From CAJBLF01 sp964495905 (lineage in GTDB: Bacteria; Patescibacteriota; Gracilibacteria; Absconditabacterales; Absconditicoccaceae), in the NCBI GenBank assembly GCA_964495905.1, contig CAZBWN010000052.1:1-8090 (forward strand): a DNA stretch of 8,090 nt, read 5' to 3'. The notes under the pieces were generated by a model that saw only the letters and a program-made list of their open reading frames with translations, searched no databases and was not told the origin of the DNA. This document shows, one piece after another, positions 1 to 6,747 of the stretch (position 1 is its first letter; every line of letters starts with the position of its first letter). The position numbers were made by a program, and so were the translations under genes.

Positions 1-21
1 CCTTTCATAAGCGATTTTAAG

Positions 22-54
22 TTGACATTTCAAGTGGAATATATAAACTATACA
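22..54 (+). promoter_or_regulatory. Candidate promoter for the small lipoprotein gene
   Basis: A perfect consensus -35 box, TTGACA, lies at 22-27. The AT-rich stretch that follows holds several weak -10 candidates: TAAACT at 44-49 (16-nt spacer), and TATAAA at 42-47 or TATACA at 49-54 with poor spacing. The lipoprotein start codon follows at 72. The -35 is convincing; the exact -10 is not. Confidence 0.45.
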
Positions 55-71
55 GAAACAAAAACACACAT

Positions 72-242
72 ATGAAAAAAATATTGCTTATTAGTACGAC
101 AACACTATTGTCGGCCTGTAATTGGGATTTAAAACCAATCCCACCAAACTCAACAGCACATACATTGGCAACAATAGCTATTATTACTCTAGTGATAGTA
201 TCTATTGCACGATATGTATATGTGCACTTCAAAAAAAATTAA
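72..242 (+). CDS. Small membrane lipoprotein, 56 aa, unknown function
   Basis: The 56-residue product begins MKKILLIS and has a short positively charged N-terminus, a hydrophobic stretch and a lipobox LSAC ending at Cys16, so it should be lipidated and cleaved before Cys16 (type II signal peptide). The mature part is about 41 aa: a short polar, proline-containing segment (NWDLKPIPP), then one hydrophobic helix at about residues 32-49, then a basic tail ending HFKKN. Lipid outside plus a basic tail suggests a lipid-anchored protein whose helix re-enters the membrane with its C-terminus in the cytoplasm (inference). It has its own promoter-like site and a strong terminator, so it is probably monocistronic. 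No UGA codon occurs; the stop is UAA. No Shine-Dalgarno is visible. Size and lipobox recall VirB7 or lysis lipoproteins, but nothing specific supports either. An antisense ORF over the same bases lacks such signals. Confidence 0.72.
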   Translation: MKKILLISTTTLLSACNWDLKPIPPNSTAHTLATIAIITLVIVSIARYVYVHFKKN

Positions 243-254
243 ACACCACCTAAC

Positions 255-281
255 ATCCGTAGTTTTCTACGGATTTTTTTT
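255..281 (+). terminator. Intrinsic terminator after the lipoprotein gene
   Basis: A perfect 8-bp stem, ATCCGTAG (255-262) with CTACGGAT (267-274) around a TTTT loop, is followed by a run of T to 281. It begins 12 nt after the lipoprotein stop codon. Confidence 0.9.
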
Positions 282-286
282 ATTTG

Positions 287-379
287 TCTCCCTTTTTGTG
301 TCCCTTCTATGAAGGGAAGGTCCCACATTTTGTGGGAAGGGATTTAAGGGAGAAGTCCGAAGGACGGGAGATTTTTTTT
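287..379. repeat. Cloverleaf-like nested inverted-repeat element
   Basis: An outer pair TCTCCC (287-292) / GGGAGA (366-371) encloses three hairpins: TCCCTTC-tat-GAAGGGA (301-317), TCCCACA-ttt-TGTGGGA (321-337) and GTCC-gaa-GGAC (355-365). A second copy of GGGAGA lies at 348-353. Eight T residues follow at 372-379. It has no coding potential and lies between the lipoprotein terminator and the 3' end of folD. It could be a REP/MITE-like mobile palindrome or a structured RNA; sequence alone does not decide. Confidence 0.6.
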
Positions 380-384
380 GTTTT

Positions 385-458
385 TTCTAAATTCTAAATT
401 CTGAATTCTAAATTATTTTCTATTTCTAAATTCTGCCTTCTAAATTCTAAATTCTTTT
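385..458. repeat. Heptanucleotide tandem array, unit TTCTAAA
   Basis: Four units of TTCTAAA or the variant TTCTGAA run at 385-412. After an 11-nt interruption, units resume at 424-451 (TTCTAAA, TTCTGCC, TTCTAAA, TTCTAAA), with a degenerate TTCTTTT at 452-458. The array overlaps the first two bases of the folD stop triplet (457-459, opposite strand). It resembles the short heptamer repeat arrays (STRRs) known from other bacterial genomes, notably cyanobacteria. Confidence 0.85.
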
Positions 459-1398
459 AAAGTTTATACGGTTTCAAAACATCTAAATACGATTGAAGTA
501 CAAAAACATTGTCAAATATGCAAGCGACCGTAATCGGTCCTACGCCTCCAGGCACAGGGGTATAAGAAGCAACTTTATCCTTGATAGTATCAATATTCAC
601 ATCACCGACAGGTTTTCCATCGATATGTCCGTATCCTACATCTACAACAATCTGTGATCCATCATCACGAAGGAAACTTTGATCTATCAGATGCACTTTC
701 CCCGTACAAGAAATGATATATTCTGAATTTTTGGTGATTGATTTGATATTTTCGGCAGGAGTATCGGCATTGCACGTGTAGACGGTGGCCCCTCTCTTGA
801 TGCATTCCAAAACAAGAGGTTTACCAAGAACGTTGCTTTGTCACAAAATAGCGACCGTCTTCCCTGTAAAATCATCAAGCTTGTAGTGTTCAAGGATATA
901 CAATACTGCTTTTGGTGTAGCAGGGATAAAGTCAATAAGCCCGATTCATGACAATCCCAATACAACACCACCTAATCCATCAAGATCTTTTTGTGGAGTT
1001 ATAGCAGCCAAGAGTTGCTCTTTATATTGTTCAAATTGTTGAGGCAAAGGAAGTTGGATAATGATACCGACACATTCATCATCATGATTAAGATATCTGA
1101 TAAGCTCCATGACCTTTCCGACAGTATCATAATTTTGATTGATATAGATACTTACATCATCAAACTTTCCCGCTTGATTCCTATCATAGTCAGCGACATG
1201 ATTTTGTCCGAAGACAATGACCGGCAATCCGATAGATTCCCCATAAGCTTTCTTATGTTTTACATACGTAGCAGATGAATAATCATCACCAAGAAAAACG
1301 ATAGCTACATACGCTTGTTTATCAGCAAAAAAATGAGCTCTTTTTTCAATAAGCTCTTGCTTGAAAGCGACAGACAATTCTTTTCACGACAATATCAT
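457..1398 (-). CDS. folD: FolD: bifunctional methylenetetrahydrofolate dehydrogenase / methenyltetrahydrofolate cyclohydrolase
   Basis: This cytoplasmic enzyme oxidises 5,10-methylene-THF to methenyl-THF with NADP+ and hydrolyses that to 10-formyl-THF, feeding purine synthesis and initiator-tRNA formylation. Read with UGA as glycine it is one 313-aa protein (family usually about 285). It starts MILSGKEL, the normal FolD opening; the ATG at 1396-1398 was chosen for that reason. Visible motifs: Y45-V-x-x-K49 with the catalytic lysine, QLPLP at 115-119, KDLDG near 137-141, the Rossmann loop GQSNVLGKP near 186, DVGYG near 254 and PGGVGPIT at 283-290. In-frame UGA falls at codons 5, 151 and 186. 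Codon 5 is the glycine of the conserved S/D-G-K opening. Codon 186 precedes QSN, close to the family's G-x-S-N glycine loop. The stop is UAA. It diverges from the VirD4-like gene and has no clear Shine-Dalgarno. Under the standard code it would look split into two fragments. Confidence 0.96.
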
Positions 1399-1439
1399 AA
1401 ATCAAAAAAACAAAAAATAAATCATTAACCATTGCTAAT

Positions 1440-1467
1440 GATATAATAAAATAAGCAAAAAGAACAA
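1440..1467 (-). promoter_or_regulatory. Candidate folD promoter
   Basis: On the minus strand, TTGTTC (complement of 1462-1467) and TATATC (complement of 1440-1445) are separated by 16 nt and lie about 40 nt upstream of the folD ATG. Both are imperfect boxes in AT-rich DNA, so chance is possible. Confidence 0.3.
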
Positions 1468-1551
1468 GCCAGAAAATAAAACATACTAGATAACATTTTT
1501 ATAATTTTGGTGAGCAAATAGACATATAAAGCGCAAAATAAAACAACAAAA

Positions 1552-1597
1552 TTGCATTTTTGAACGTATTAGATATACTTATAATGAAATCATTATA
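1552..1597 (+). promoter_or_regulatory. Candidate promoter plus perfect palindrome before the VirD4-like gene
   Basis: TTGCAT (1552-1557) and TATACT (1574-1579) are 16 nt apart. A consensus TATAAT follows at 1580-1585 but has no well-spaced -35. That TATAAT is the left end of a perfect inverted repeat, TATAATGA (1580-1587), AA, TCATTATA (1590-1597). The half-site TCATTATAG recurs at 1638-1646, just inside the gene. The position fits an operator covering a -10 region; no regulator gene is visible. Confidence 0.45.
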
Positions 1598-1621
1598 GCG
1601 ATTTTAGCAGAACTAAAATGT

Positions 1622-4099
1622 ATGAATAACCTACTTATCATTATAGGTATAGCACTAGGATTACGACTGATAGGATCATTGACGATCCAAGCAGTATTTT
1701 CTTCAATACACAAAAAACATAGAGGAGAACAAGCAGCTAAACTTAGATATCTTCAGATCAAAATACCAAAAAGCGTAACGACAAAATGAGATGATGGCGG
1801 AGATAGCATAAAGGACATGAAACAGAATATCCAGATTATGAACCAGATTTATAAAAATTTTTATGCAATCATCGAAGACAAGCGAAAACATAAAAAATTC
1901 GGACACAACTATATCAGTATGGAAATGCTGATAGAGAAAGAAATGATCAGATTCATCATGGGAGTGCCTGAAGAACATGTAGAAAATATGGAAAAGCTTA
2001 TTTCATCATTTTATATAGGTGCGGTAGTGGATCCTATTGATGCACCCAAACTTCTTGAAGCAGGAAAATATATGGCAGGAGGTGAATTTGTCTTTACAAA
2101 AGACAATGCATATCCTATCAAAACCTATGAATCATTTGAAGCTGATCCGATGGACAGTATACTTTCTGCATATTCCAAAGTACTTAATGACGAAAAAATG
2201 TGCTTACAGATACTCATTTCTCCTCTTGATGAAAATGCGCTCAAAGCGCTTAGAAAAGAATCCAAAAAAATCAAAGAAGGGAAAAGCAAAGGATTTATGG
2301 GAATGATATTCAAAGATATCCGAAAGGGGATTTTAAGTGGAAATCTTGAATCCAAAGAAAAACCAAAAGATGAGGAGAAAAAAAATGATCTCTCTCAACA
2401 GCAATCAGGTGATTTAGATAAAAAAACCGAAGATGAAATCTTCTCAATCAAAATCAGAGCATTGGTGACTTCACCAGAACCCAATAGACCGGAAAAGATC
2501 ATTGATGATCTTGCAAGATGATTTAGCCAGTATAGTTATATAGGACTCAATGCATTCAAATTCAAAAAATCAAAAAACATCCAAGCATTTGCAAAAGAGT
2601 TTATCAATAGAATTTTTTACACCGATTATTGAACACTGACTAATCTCAACAAATGGAGGAAAACTACCATTGTAAGCATCAAAGAACTCTCCTCTATCAT
2701 ACACATCCCTAATGCAAAATTTAATAGGAACCCTCGCATCAGCCGACAAAAATATAAAATAATTCCTGCACCAGATAACATTCCGACAGAAGGAATCATG
2801 CTTGGATATAATACGTATGCAGGTATCAAAAAAGAGATTAAGATCAGGACAGACAACGACGATAGAATGAGACATATGTACATCCTCGGACAAACAGGTT
2901 CAGGTAAATCAACATTGATGTTCACCTCAATCCTAGAAGATATCAGGATGGGTAATGGATTTTGTGTTATAGATCCGCATGGAGATCTCGTAGAATTTGC
3001 GATGCAACATTTCCCTAAAGAAAGACTGAACGATCTGATTTATTTTGATCTCGCCAATACCGATTATCCGATTGCCTTCAATCCTTTGGATGGACCGGAA
3101 AACGACGATGAAAGAGATGTGGTGACCAACGATTTGGTAGAGATGTTCGTCTCTATGTATGGAGAAGAGATTTTCGGACCGCGTATCCAGGATTACTTTC
3201 GTAACGCATGTTTCTTGCTTATGGAACAACCAGAAGGAGGAACTATCATAGATATCATGAGACTCTTTACGGACGATGCATTCGCAGAATCCAAAATTAG
3301 AAACGTTAAGAATCCCATCATCGCAGCACGATGGAACAAGACATACAAAAAAATGGGAGACAGGGAAAAAGCAGAGATCATTCCATTTATCCAAGCGAAA
3401 TTCTGACCATTTACGACAGGTACCTATATCAGAAATGTCATCGGACAACCCAAATCATCATTCAATTTCTTTGATGCGATGAATGAGAAAAAAGTGATAT
3501 TAGTTAATCTTTCCAAAGGTCTCACAGGAGAAGAGAACAGTAAAATCATAGGAAAGATGATAGCTATGCAAATCAAGCTTTCAGCGCTTAAAAGAGCAAG
3601 ACTTGATCCAAAGGAAAGGATACCTTTCTTCCTCTATATCGATGAGTTCCAAAATTATGTCTCCAAATCCATAGAAAGCATCTTATCTGAAGCCAGAAAA
3701 TATAAACTCGGACTTATTCTAGCACATCAATATATAGATCAGCTCAGTCAAAAATGATTGGGAGGAGATCTTGATATGTCCAAAACTATTTTTGGTAACG
3801 TAGGAAATTTTTTCTTCCATAAAGTAGGACCAAATGACGCAGAATTTTTGGAAAAAGAGATGGGACCAGAATTTTCAGCGACAGACTTGATCAATGGAGA
3901 TACTTTTAGAGCTGCAGCAAAGATAGTAGTCAATAACCAACCTACAAGACCATTTAGTTTTACAACAAGATTACCTTACAACGATCCTATTTTGAACATC
4001 CCGGAAAAAGTGGAAATCATGAAACAGATTTCCGCACTCAAATGGGGAACAAAAAGAGAATTGGTTGATAAAGAGATTTACTTTAGAGTTGGAGTGTAA
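1622..4099 (+). CDS. Membrane-anchored VirD4/TraG-like (FtsK-HerA superfamily) ATPase
   Basis: Read with UGA as glycine this is one 825-aa protein. An N-terminal hydrophobic helix (about residues 3-20) should anchor it in the membrane. A poorly conserved middle region follows, with a charged lysine/glutamate linker near 245-272. The motor domain has Walker A GQTGSGKST at 423-431, the family-typical IDPHGDLVE from about 450, VILVNLSKG near 625-633, Walker B FFLYIDEF at 669-676 with D674-E675, and a sensor-like AHQY at 701-704. This architecture matches type IV secretion coupling-protein ATPases that move DNA or protein across membranes using ATP. In-frame UGA occurs at codons 56, 300, 337, 595 and 712; the stop is UAA. 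The gene stands alone: divergent folD upstream, a terminator downstream, and no relaxase, VirB4 or pilus genes in view. The real substrate is unknown; conjugation, DNA uptake and chromosome handling all remain possible. ATG at 1622 is chosen because the ATG at 1618 meets a stop after two codons. Confidence 0.88.
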
Positions 4100-4122
4100 A
4101 TATAAAAAAAATTGTAGGCTTG

Positions 4123-4161
4123 TCTGCCTATGGCAGAGGCGGATATCATCCGCCTTTTTTT
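4123..4161 (+). terminator. Tandem hairpins ending in an intrinsic terminator
   Basis: Two adjacent perfect hairpins follow the VirD4-like stop codon: TCTGCC-tat-GGCAGA (4123-4137) and GGCGGAT-atc-ATCCGCC (4138-4154). The second runs straight into seven T residues (4155-4161). It is the clear transcription end of the VirD4-like gene. Confidence 0.9.
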
Positions 4162-4167
4162 GTTACC

Positions 4168-4254
4168 TCACCCAGCGTCATTCCCGCGAAAGCGGGAATC
4201 CACACTAAGTAAACTGGATTCCGGATCAAGTCCGGAATGACGTAGAGAGGGTGA
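4168..4254. repeat. REP/MITE-like palindromic repeat (CGTCATTCC family)
   Basis: Terminal inverted repeats are TCACCC (4168-4173) / GGGTGA (4249-4254) and CGTCATTCC (4176-4184) / GGAATGACG (4234-4242). Inside are TTCCCGC-gaaa-GCGGGAA (4181-4198), with a GNRA-type loop, and TTCCGGA-tcaag-TCCGGAA (4219-4237). GGAATCCA (4195-4202) can alternatively pair with TGGATTCC (4215-4222). From memory, near-identical CGTCATTCCCGCGAAAGCGGG sequences recur between genes in many unrelated bacteria. A run of A follows. Confidence 0.75.
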
Positions 4255-4266
4255 AAAAAAACCGCT

Positions 4267-4326
4267 CCCTCTCCACGCAGTGGGCAAGGTGAATTGAACT
4301 TGTTCAAGAGAGGGTGCCCTGGGGCA
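4267..4326. repeat. Second palindromic repeat (CCCTCTC...GAGAGGG type)
   Basis: The outer stem CCCTCTC (4267-4273) / GAGAGGG (4308-4314) encloses two small hairpins, CCAC-gca-GTGG (4273-4283, sharing base 4273) and TTGAA-cttg-TTCAA (4294-4307). It is followed by TGCCC-tg-GGGCA (4315-4326) and a G/T-rich stretch up to the tatD stop codon. The GGGTGCCC core resembles another widespread intergenic repeat type (from memory). It may also terminate tatD transcripts, although no good T run is seen on that strand. Confidence 0.6.
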
Positions 4327-4346
4327 GAGGGTTGGGGTGGGGTAAA

Positions 4347-5183
4347 TTACAACCCGTACACCTCCTTAAAATTCTTTTCCACCAACAAACTCAACTCCTC
4401 AACATCCATCTTCAAAAACTGAACCACATATTCATAGATATATTGTACATTAGCGGGATGATTAGTTTCTCCACGGATAACTTGAGGCGTCAGATACGGC
4501 GCATCAGTTTCAAGAAGGATTTGATCGGATGTGATCACGAACAGACTATCTCTCAATGCTTGCGCATTCTTATACGTGACATTTCCACAAAATCAAAAGA
4601 ACAATCTTTTAATTTTCAAATCTTTTAATCTTTGAATTTCTTCCGTCCCATATCCTCGACAATGAAAATACACAACCAAATCAGTATAATTTTTTAAGAT
4701 TTCAAAAGTAGTTTCAAAATCATCCCTAGAATGGATGACTACGGGTAAATCAAGCTCACGAGCAAGATTGCAATGTTCAATGAACAATTGTTTCTGTATC
4801 TCAAGGGTCTCTAAGCTATTAGGATAATGCATATCAATACCGGTCTCACCGATACCGACTACATACGGTGTATTAGCGATACACAACTCTTTGAGCCATT
4901 GCATTTTAGCAGGGATATTTTCAAGAGTGATATTTCATTCTACACATTCCGAAGGATGCCATCCCAGCGTCGCTTTGACTATTATGTTCTTGTATCTTGT
5001 ATCTTGCATCTTGTATCCCTCTGTTTGTTTTGCTATTTCAATCGCTTGCACATTATAAGACTCGCTTGCTCACGAGTTCACAAGCCCCGCTCCTCCTGCA
5101 TCGATAAATTTCTGCAGATACAATTTCCAATCTTGAAGTAAAGGCTCAGTATTCAAATGCGTATGTGAATCGTACAATTTCAT
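4347..5183 (-). CDS. tatD: TatD-family metal-dependent hydrolase (DNase)
   Basis: TatD proteins are cytoplasmic TIM-barrel metal-dependent nucleases acting on DNA ends, with proposed roles in repair and nucleic acid turnover. The 278-aa product (family about 260) starts MKLYDSHTHLN with the metal-binding H7-x-H9. It continues with GWHP near 74-77, the IGETGID strand with E113, VIHSRD with H151, YFHCRGYG with H174, and LLETDAPYLTP with D227, so all expected metal ligands are present. HCRGYG departs from the common HCFSG. In-frame UGA codons at 38, 83 and 197 read as glycine; codon 197 lies in FFGFCGNVTYKNA, where the family has a conserved F-x-G turn. The stop is UAA. Residues 56-65 (GYKMQDTRYK) are encoded by a heptamer DNA repeat and look like a recent insertion near the end of an early helix, which helps explain the extra length. 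It converges on the VirD4-like gene and diverges from rseP. Start ATG 5181-5183 is fixed by the HTH motif five codons in. Confidence 0.95.
4988..5015. repeat. Heptanucleotide array inside tatD, unit TCTTGTA
   Basis: Four consecutive 7-bp units, TCTTGTA, TCTTGTA, TCTTGCA, TCTTGTA, lie within the tatD coding sequence (as GATACAA-type units on the coding strand). Because 7 is not a multiple of 3, three units are needed to restore frame. The product is the low-complexity peptide YKMQDTRYK. Confidence 0.85.
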
Positions 5184-5224
5184 AGTCTTTCAGACGTAAA
5201 TTTTTAAAAAAATGAGTTGCTTTA

Positions 5225-5252
5225 ATTATATAATTTCGTACATATTAATCAA
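5225..5252 (-). promoter_or_regulatory. Candidate tatD promoter
   Basis: On the minus strand, TTGATT (complement of 5247-5252) and a perfect TATAAT (complement of 5225-5230) are separated by 16 nt, about 42 nt upstream of the tatD ATG. This is the best-formed promoter in the window. Confidence 0.5.
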
Positions 5253-5273
5253 CGAAAAATATCGTTAGAAACA

Positions 5274-5311
5274 TATAATTCGTAATTCGTAATTTTTAAT
5301 TGTTAATTGTT
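5274..5311. repeat. Heptanucleotide array AATTCGT/AATTGTT with an embedded -10-like box
   Basis: Five 7-bp units lie at 5277-5311: AATTCGT, AATTCGT, AATTTTT, AATTGTT, AATTGTT. Only six bases (an A run) separate them from the rseP start codon, so they form its leader. A TATAAT at 5274-5279 overlaps the first unit and could be the rseP -10 box, but no good -35 is found 15-19 nt upstream. Confidence 0.8.
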
Positions 5312-5317
5312 AAAAAA

Positions 5318-6514
5318 ATGTGATTAGTTATAGGAATATTGATGTTTATGTCACTTGTACTCATCCACGAATTGTGACATTTCATAAGCGCAAAAAGAAA
5401 TGGAGTGAAGGTATTGGAATTCGGTATCGGTATCCCACCCAAAGTATGCAGACTCCGAAAAGATAAATCGGGTACAGTATATACGCTCAACCTTTTGCCT
5501 TTAGGAGGATTCGTTAGACTCAAAGGAGAGGATCCAAGAGATGAACAGGATTTTAATGCAAAAGATAGCTTCATCAAAGCAAAATTAAGAAATAAGATAT
5601 TAATTTTGGTCGCTGGAGTAGGTATGAATCTTATCCTCGCATGGGTGATATTTACAGCTATCTTCACGATGGGGACACAACCTATCTCTATACTTCCAGA
5701 AAATGCATTATCTTCTCATCAGAATAGTTACTTGATGCCAACAGTGAATTTCCTTCGAAAACAAGGATTTATTAGTGGAGAACTTGTCTCTACTCCAGCA
5801 AAGATAGAAAGAGTATCAGCTGATCTTCTTGGACAAGAGATGTGATTGCTTTCATGAGATACTATTCTTTCCATCAACGAAGAACCAGTTGATGTATGGA
5901 ATATCGGAAACGTTCTCAAAAAAAATATAGACAAAGACATATCAATACTCTTTATGAGAGACAAGAAAAAAACAGTGAGTAAATCTCATTGTCCAGCTGA
6001 TAGCTGCATACTTGGACTGACATTTTATGCTGAAGCGCTCGATCTCAAACCTATTAAATTTCCATTATATATAGCGATGTGGGTGGCAGTAAAAGAGATC
6101 AAAGCACAGACAGTCCTCACTTTCTCAGCATTAGGTACATTAGGGGCAGATCTGCTTTCATTCAACGGAACTAGGATAAAACTTTCACTCAATAAACTTA
6201 CAGGACCCGCAGGGGCGATCAAATTCTGAGAATCATTATTGACTGTAGGATGACGAAAACTCTATCTCGGATTCGCAGGTATGATCTCACTCGCACTTGC
6301 AATATTCAATGTCCTCCCTATCCCAGCATTGGATGGAGGAAGATTATTAGGAGTATTAATCCAAGGGATCGGTAAACTCAAACCAGAAAAATATTTCAAT
6401 GTAGAATGATATATCAACCTTGTATTTTTTATAGCGCTTATGGCACTCTGAATATATATCCTCCTCAAAGACCTTATTAATTTCCGACACATAAAAATCC
6501 CTTTTCTATGATAA
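5318..6514 (+). CDS. rseP: RseP-like site-2 protease (M50 intramembrane zinc metalloprotease)
   Basis: This membrane zinc protease cuts transmembrane substrates such as anti-sigma factors or leftover signal peptides. Read with UGA as glycine it is 398 aa, normal for the family. Motifs: zinc site H17-E-L-G-H21 in the first helix, LPLGGFVRL at 60-68, a second hydrophobic segment at about 92-119, a PDZ domain at about 150-245 with GLLSGD at 176-181, then NVLPIPALDGG at 331-341 carrying the third zinc ligand D339, and a last helix at about 365-385. Nine codons are UGA (2, 20, 176, 180, 304, 312, 364, 378, 398), of 38 glycines by my count. Codon 20 is the glycine of HELGH and codon 180 that of the PDZ SGD loop. 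The gene ends UGA-UAA, so the last residue is a recoded UGA. ATG 5318 is the only start that keeps the first helix; no Shine-Dalgarno is present, only a heptamer array and an A run. It is divergent from tatD and followed by its own terminator. Confidence 0.95.
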
Positions 6515-6522
6515 CAATATAG

Positions 6523-6547
6523 CCCTGCATAACCGCAGGGTTTTTTT
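6523..6547 (+). terminator. Intrinsic terminator after rseP
   Basis: A perfect 6-bp GC-rich stem, CCCTGC (6523-6528) / GCAGGG (6535-6540), is followed by seven T residues (6541-6547). It lies nine bases after the rseP stop codon. Confidence 0.92.
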
Positions 6548-6700
6548 AAAAAATATATAAAAAAACTAGACATAACCCCCAGATGCATGCCACGGGCACA
6601 CTCCAAAAGTATGTCTCCGAAGGAAAGAAAATCTCCGAAGGAATTTAAAGTAACGCCCAGCCGGCAAGGCGGTGGAAAAGAAAAAATAAGATTTTTTAGA
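6548..6700. other. GC-richer island between two terminators, unassigned
   Basis: This gap between the convergent rseP and membrane-protein genes holds a patch at about 6575-6677 that is clearly richer in G and C than its surroundings. It contains TCTCCGAAGGAA twice (6614-6625 and 6632-6643, 18-bp period) and CGCC/GGCG arms (6654-6657, 6668-6671) around GCCGGC. On the plus strand an ATG at 6611 opens a frame reading SPKERK then SPKEF; it reaches 6856 only by reading a UGA as glycine, and it overlaps the next gene antisense. It may be a decayed gene, a repeat element or a small RNA. Confidence 0.4.
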
Positions 6701-6726
6701 AAAAACTCCCTTATTACGGGAGTTTT
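6701..6726 (-). terminator. Intrinsic terminator of the minus-strand membrane-protein gene, possibly bidirectional
   Basis: A 9-bp stem, AAAACTCCC (6702-6710) / GGGAGTTTT (6718-6726), surrounds a 7-nt loop. On the minus strand it ends in a T run (complement of 6701-6705), 22 bp past the gene's stop codon. On the plus strand only four T residues follow, so it would be weaker there. Confidence 0.85.
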
Positions 6727-6747
6727 AATAATAATTACTAGATGAAA

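Noticed and set aside
17..232. Minus-strand 71-codon ORF opposite the lipoprotein
   Set aside because: It lacks upstream and downstream signals, whereas the plus strand has a -35 box, a lipobox and a terminator correctly placed.
385..458. CRISPR array
   Set aside because: The units are 7 bp with no spacers, so this is a simple tandem array. No cas genes or 25-40 bp spaced repeats occur anywhere in the window.
457..1377. folD as two separate genes or a pseudogene broken by stop codons
   Set aside because: The two halves and the link between them are in the same frame, the interruptions are only UGA at plausible glycine sites, and all FolD motifs are intact.
2570..3448. Long minus-strand ORFs antisense to the VirD4-like gene
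   Set aside because: They overlap conserved motor-domain sequence, have no recognisable motifs, and are shadows of its codon pattern.
1817..4099. Four or more short adjacent ORFs in place of the VirD4-like gene
   Set aside because: They share one frame, are separated only by single UGA codons with no missing sequence, and together make one complete motor protein.
72..4099. Lipoprotein plus VirD4-like ATPase as one secretion operon
   Set aside because: The lipoprotein gene is closed by a strong terminator and folD lies between them on the opposite strand; any VirB7 link rests only on size and lipobox.
5318..6514. UGA read as tryptophan (code 4) or selenocysteine
   Set aside because: UGA occupies glycine positions such as HELGH and the PDZ SGD loop; TGG codons are also used for tryptophan in these genes; no selenoprotein family or SECIS-like context fits.
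6575..6677. SRP RNA, RNase P RNA or tRNA in the GC-richer island
   Set aside because: I could not find the conserved SRP loop, RNase P core or tRNA T-loop sequences; only short direct and inverted repeats are present.
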